A stretch of DNA of 8,085 bases from an uncultured Lachnospiraceae bacterium (GTDB lineage Bacteria > Bacillota > Clostridia > Lachnospirales > Lachnospiraceae). Of this stretch, positions 6,490-8,085 are shown piece after piece; position 1 is the first letter of the stretch; each line of letters opens with the position of its first letter. The position numbers were made by a program, and so were the translations under genes. The DNA lies in contig CAJUQB010000154.1 of assembly GCA_910588285.1 (NCBI GenBank), positions 1-8,085 on the forward strand, read 5' to 3'. The notes under the pieces are model-generated. The model ran no database searches, was not told the DNA's origin, and saw only the letters and a program-made list of their open reading frames with translations.

Positions 6490-6518
6490 AAGGAACCGGG
6501 ATTTCCCGGTTCCTTTTT
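6490..6518 (+). terminator. Strong rho-independent terminator after the binding-protein gene
   Basis: AAGGAACCGGG (6490-6500) pairs perfectly with CCCGGTTCCTT (6505-6515) around the 4-nt loop ATTT, followed by a T-run through 6518. It lies 27 bp after the binding-protein stop and should end most transporter transcripts, leaving the genes downstream to readthrough or an unseen promoter. Confidence 0.93.
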
Positions 6519-6549
6519 CAAAAAGCGGGGAGCACATTGGGAGGATGGC

Positions 6550-7014
6550 ATGGAACAGATCGATAAGGCAGGAATGCCGGAGCATATGGCTGATATGTAT
6601 GACAATATGCTGAAAATGTTAAAAAAGCTGAAAAAGCCAACCTATGAGAAAAATTCACAGGATTTCCGGGAGAGAAACGGACATTACTTTCAGCAGATGA
6701 CAGCCTATGTGGCGCAGGCCGAGGATAAGAAGGAAGCAGGATATGAGATCGGGAGACAGCTGGCCAGGGAGGTCAGAGCAGCATTTGCTTCCACCAGGGG
6801 GAGAATAAACTCAGGAACCCAGGCAAATCTGAACCTTTATACAATTTTTTATGTATTTCCCACGCTGCTGATGACAGAAAGCGAGGATGCAGGAATGATT
6901 GCAGACTGTATCTGCCAGGAATGGGCCAGGGAATTTAAGGGGAATAACATCCGGTATACGGATTATGATACGCTGTATCAGTCCTTCCGGAATAAGATAT
7001 TTGGAATTTTCTAG
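6550..7014 (+). CDS. Uncharacterised 154-aa protein between transporter and isomerase
   Basis: I do not recognise a named family. The ATG at 6550 follows GGGAGG (6539-6544), and an overlapping ATG at 6545 leads to an early stop, which supports this start. The protein is soluble-looking, with no signal peptide. Its N-terminal half is highly charged and helical in composition, with a lysine-rich patch (MLKMLKKLKKPTYEK, residues 18-32) and conserved-looking RERNGHYF. A short hydrophobic segment (LYTIFYVFPTLLM) lies near 97-109, followed by a Cys-containing helix (DCICQEWAREF) and the C-terminal YTDYDTLYQSFRNKIFGIF. The coding character (strong ribosome site, full-length frame, no frame conflict) indicates a real gene. 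It lies 31 bp after the terminator and 44 bp before fucI, so it is probably co-expressed with fucI. A metabolic or regulatory helper role is possible, but nothing in the sequence shows one. Confidence 0.82.
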   Translation: MEQIDKAGMPEHMADMYDNMLKMLKKLKKPTYEKNSQDFRERNGHYFQQMTAYVAQAEDKKEAGYEIGRQLAREVRAAFASTRGRINSGTQANLNLYTIFYVFPTLLMTESEDAGMIADCICQEWAREFKGNNIRYTDYDTLYQSFRNKIFGIF

Positions 7015-7058
7015 TTTACCATATTTTAGATACCTATAATTAAAGGAGGAATGCAATT

Positions 7059-8085
7059 ATGGCAGCATCAAGATTAATCGGCGGTTACCCGGCAATCGGG
7101 ATCCGCCCCACCATTGACGGGAGAAGAGGGCCGCTGAAGGTTCGCGAGGGGCTGGAGGAACAGACCATGGGAATGGCCAGGGCAGCCGCAAAGCTCTTCG
7201 AAGAAAATATCAGGTATTCCAACGGCGAGCCGGTGAAGGTGGTGATCGCAGATACCACCATCGGCCGTGTGGCGGAGGCGGCAGCCTGCGAGGAGAAGTT
7301 CCGCAGGGAAGGGGTGGCAATTACCCTTACGGTAACCCCCTGCTGGTGCTATGGCTCTGAGACCATGGATATGGATCCCACCACCATCAAGGGAGTGTGG
7401 GGACTGAATGCCACAGAGCGTCCGGGCGCAGTTTACCTTGCTTCTGTACTTGCTACCCATGCCCAGAAGGGCCTGCCGGCATTCGGAATCTATGGACATG
7501 ACGTGGTGGATGCAGACGACTCCTCTATCGGGGAAGATATCCAGGAAAAATTACTTCGTTTTGGCCGGGCAGCTGTTGCGGCAGCGTCCATGAGAGGAAA
7601 GTCCTACCTGCAGATCGGCTCTATCTGTATGGGAATTGGCGGCTCCATCATTGACTCTGATTTTATGGAATCCTACCTGGGAATGCGTGTGGAGTCTGTG
7701 GATGAGGTGGAGATCATCCGGCGTATGACAGAAGGCATTTATGATGAGGAAGAGTTCCAAAAAGCCCTTGCATGGGCCAAGGAAACCTGTGCCATCGGCT
7801 TTGACAAGAATCCGGATTTTGTGAAAAAGAGCGATGAGGAGAAGGAAAAGCAGTTTGAGTTTGTAGTGAAGATGGCTGTGATCATCAAGGATCTGATGAA
7901 CGGCAATCCCAACCTGCCCGAGGGCCGTGAGGAGGAGATGGTGGGACACAATGCCATTGCAGCCGGTTTCCAGGGCCAGCGGCAGTGGACGGATTTCTAT
8001 CCCAATGGGGATTTTGCGGAAGCAGTGCTAAATACCTCCTTTGACTGGAACGGAGCCAGAGAGCCCTATATTCTGGCTACGGAGA
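7059..8085 (+). CDS. fucI: L-fucose isomerase, N-terminal 342 codons (runs off the window)
   Basis: The cytoplasmic enzyme converts L-fucose to L-fuculose, the first step of fucose breakdown; relatives also act on D-arabinose. The visible part matches E. coli FucI along its whole length: IGIRPTIDGRR (13-23), EEQTMGMA (33-40), VTPCWCYGSETMDMDP (92-107), ERPGAVYLAS (120-129), IYGHDVVDADD (144-154), NAIAAGFQGQR (298-308) and SFDWNGAREP (327-336). The last complete codon encodes Glu342, which corresponds to the metal-binding Glu337 of the E. coli enzyme. The other catalytic ligands (Asp361 and His528 in E. coli numbering) lie beyond the window. The family is about 590 residues, so roughly 40% is missing because of the window edge, not a mutation. 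The start is secure: ATG 8 nt after AAAGGAGGA (7042-7050). It follows the unknown 154-aa gene by 44 bp and supplies the best clue to what the upstream transporter imports. Confidence 0.97.
   Translation, partial: MAASRLIGGYPAIGIRPTIDGRRGPLKVREGLEEQTMGMARAAAKLFEENIRYSNGEPVKVVIADTTIGRVAEAAACEEKFRREGVAITLTVTPCWCYGSETMDMDPTTIKGVWGLNATERPGAVYLASVLATHAQKGLPAFGIYGHDVVDADDSSIGEDIQEKLLRFGRAAVAAASMRGKSYLQIGSICMGIGGSIIDSDFMESYLGMRVESVDEVEIIRRMTEGIYDEEEFQKALAWAKETCAIGFDKNPDFVKKSDEEKEKQFEFVVKMAVIIKDLMNGNPNLPEGREEEMVGHNAIAAGFQGQRQWTDFYPNGDFAEAVLNTSFDWNGAREPYILATE

Noticed and set aside
7012..7040. TATAAT at 7035-7040 just before fucI as a promoter
   Set aside because: Transcription would begin near 7046, inside the AAAGGAGGA ribosome site, and no good -35 lies 16-18 nt upstream (TAGTTT at 7012-7017).

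Overview
The window is a sugar-uptake locus built around L-fucose isomerase. It reads like a Firmicutes genome, probably a gut Clostridia/Lachnospiraceae-type organism. I infer this from the strong purine-rich Shine-Dalgarno sequences (AAGGAGG, AAAGGAGGA), GTG starts, a consensus TTGACA/TATAAT promoter, mid-range GC, and a binding lipoprotein typical of Gram-positives. The species cannot be named from the sequence.

Layout, all on the + strand. (1) Positions 1-54 are the last 17 codons and stop of a gene whose C-terminus matches L-fucose isomerase. (2) A LacI-family regulator (166-1176) has its own candidate promoter. (3) A non-coding stretch of about 430 bp (1177-1605) holds a possible regulator terminator, a perfect-consensus promoter (1356-1384), a dyad overlapping its -35 box, and a long leader with a five-codon ORF followed by a hairpin. 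(4) A four-gene ABC importer of the ribose/CUT2 type follows: permease (1606-2580), duplicated ATPase (2630-4126), second different permease (4138-5139), and substrate-binding lipoprotein (5239-6462). A structured 99-bp gap precedes the binding protein. (5) A strong rho-independent terminator lies at 6490-6518. (6) Next come an unrecognised 154-aa protein (6550-7014) and the first 342 codons of an L-fucose isomerase (7059 to the window end).

How it fits together: the regulator probably represses the transporter promoter until a sugar ligand is present. The transporter imports the sugar, and the downstream isomerase converts the aldose to a ketose (L-fucose to L-fuculose, or the analogue D-arabinose to D-ribulose). 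The substrate is inferred from the isomerases on both sides of the transporter; the transporter sequence alone does not reveal it.

The most notable points are the second fucose-isomerase end at the left edge, giving two such genes about 7 kb apart; the unknown protein between transporter and isomerase; the unusual acidic DANAG-repeat linker of the binding protein; and the regulatory architecture of the 1.2-1.6 kb leader. No mobile element, CRISPR array, tRNA or rRNA was seen.
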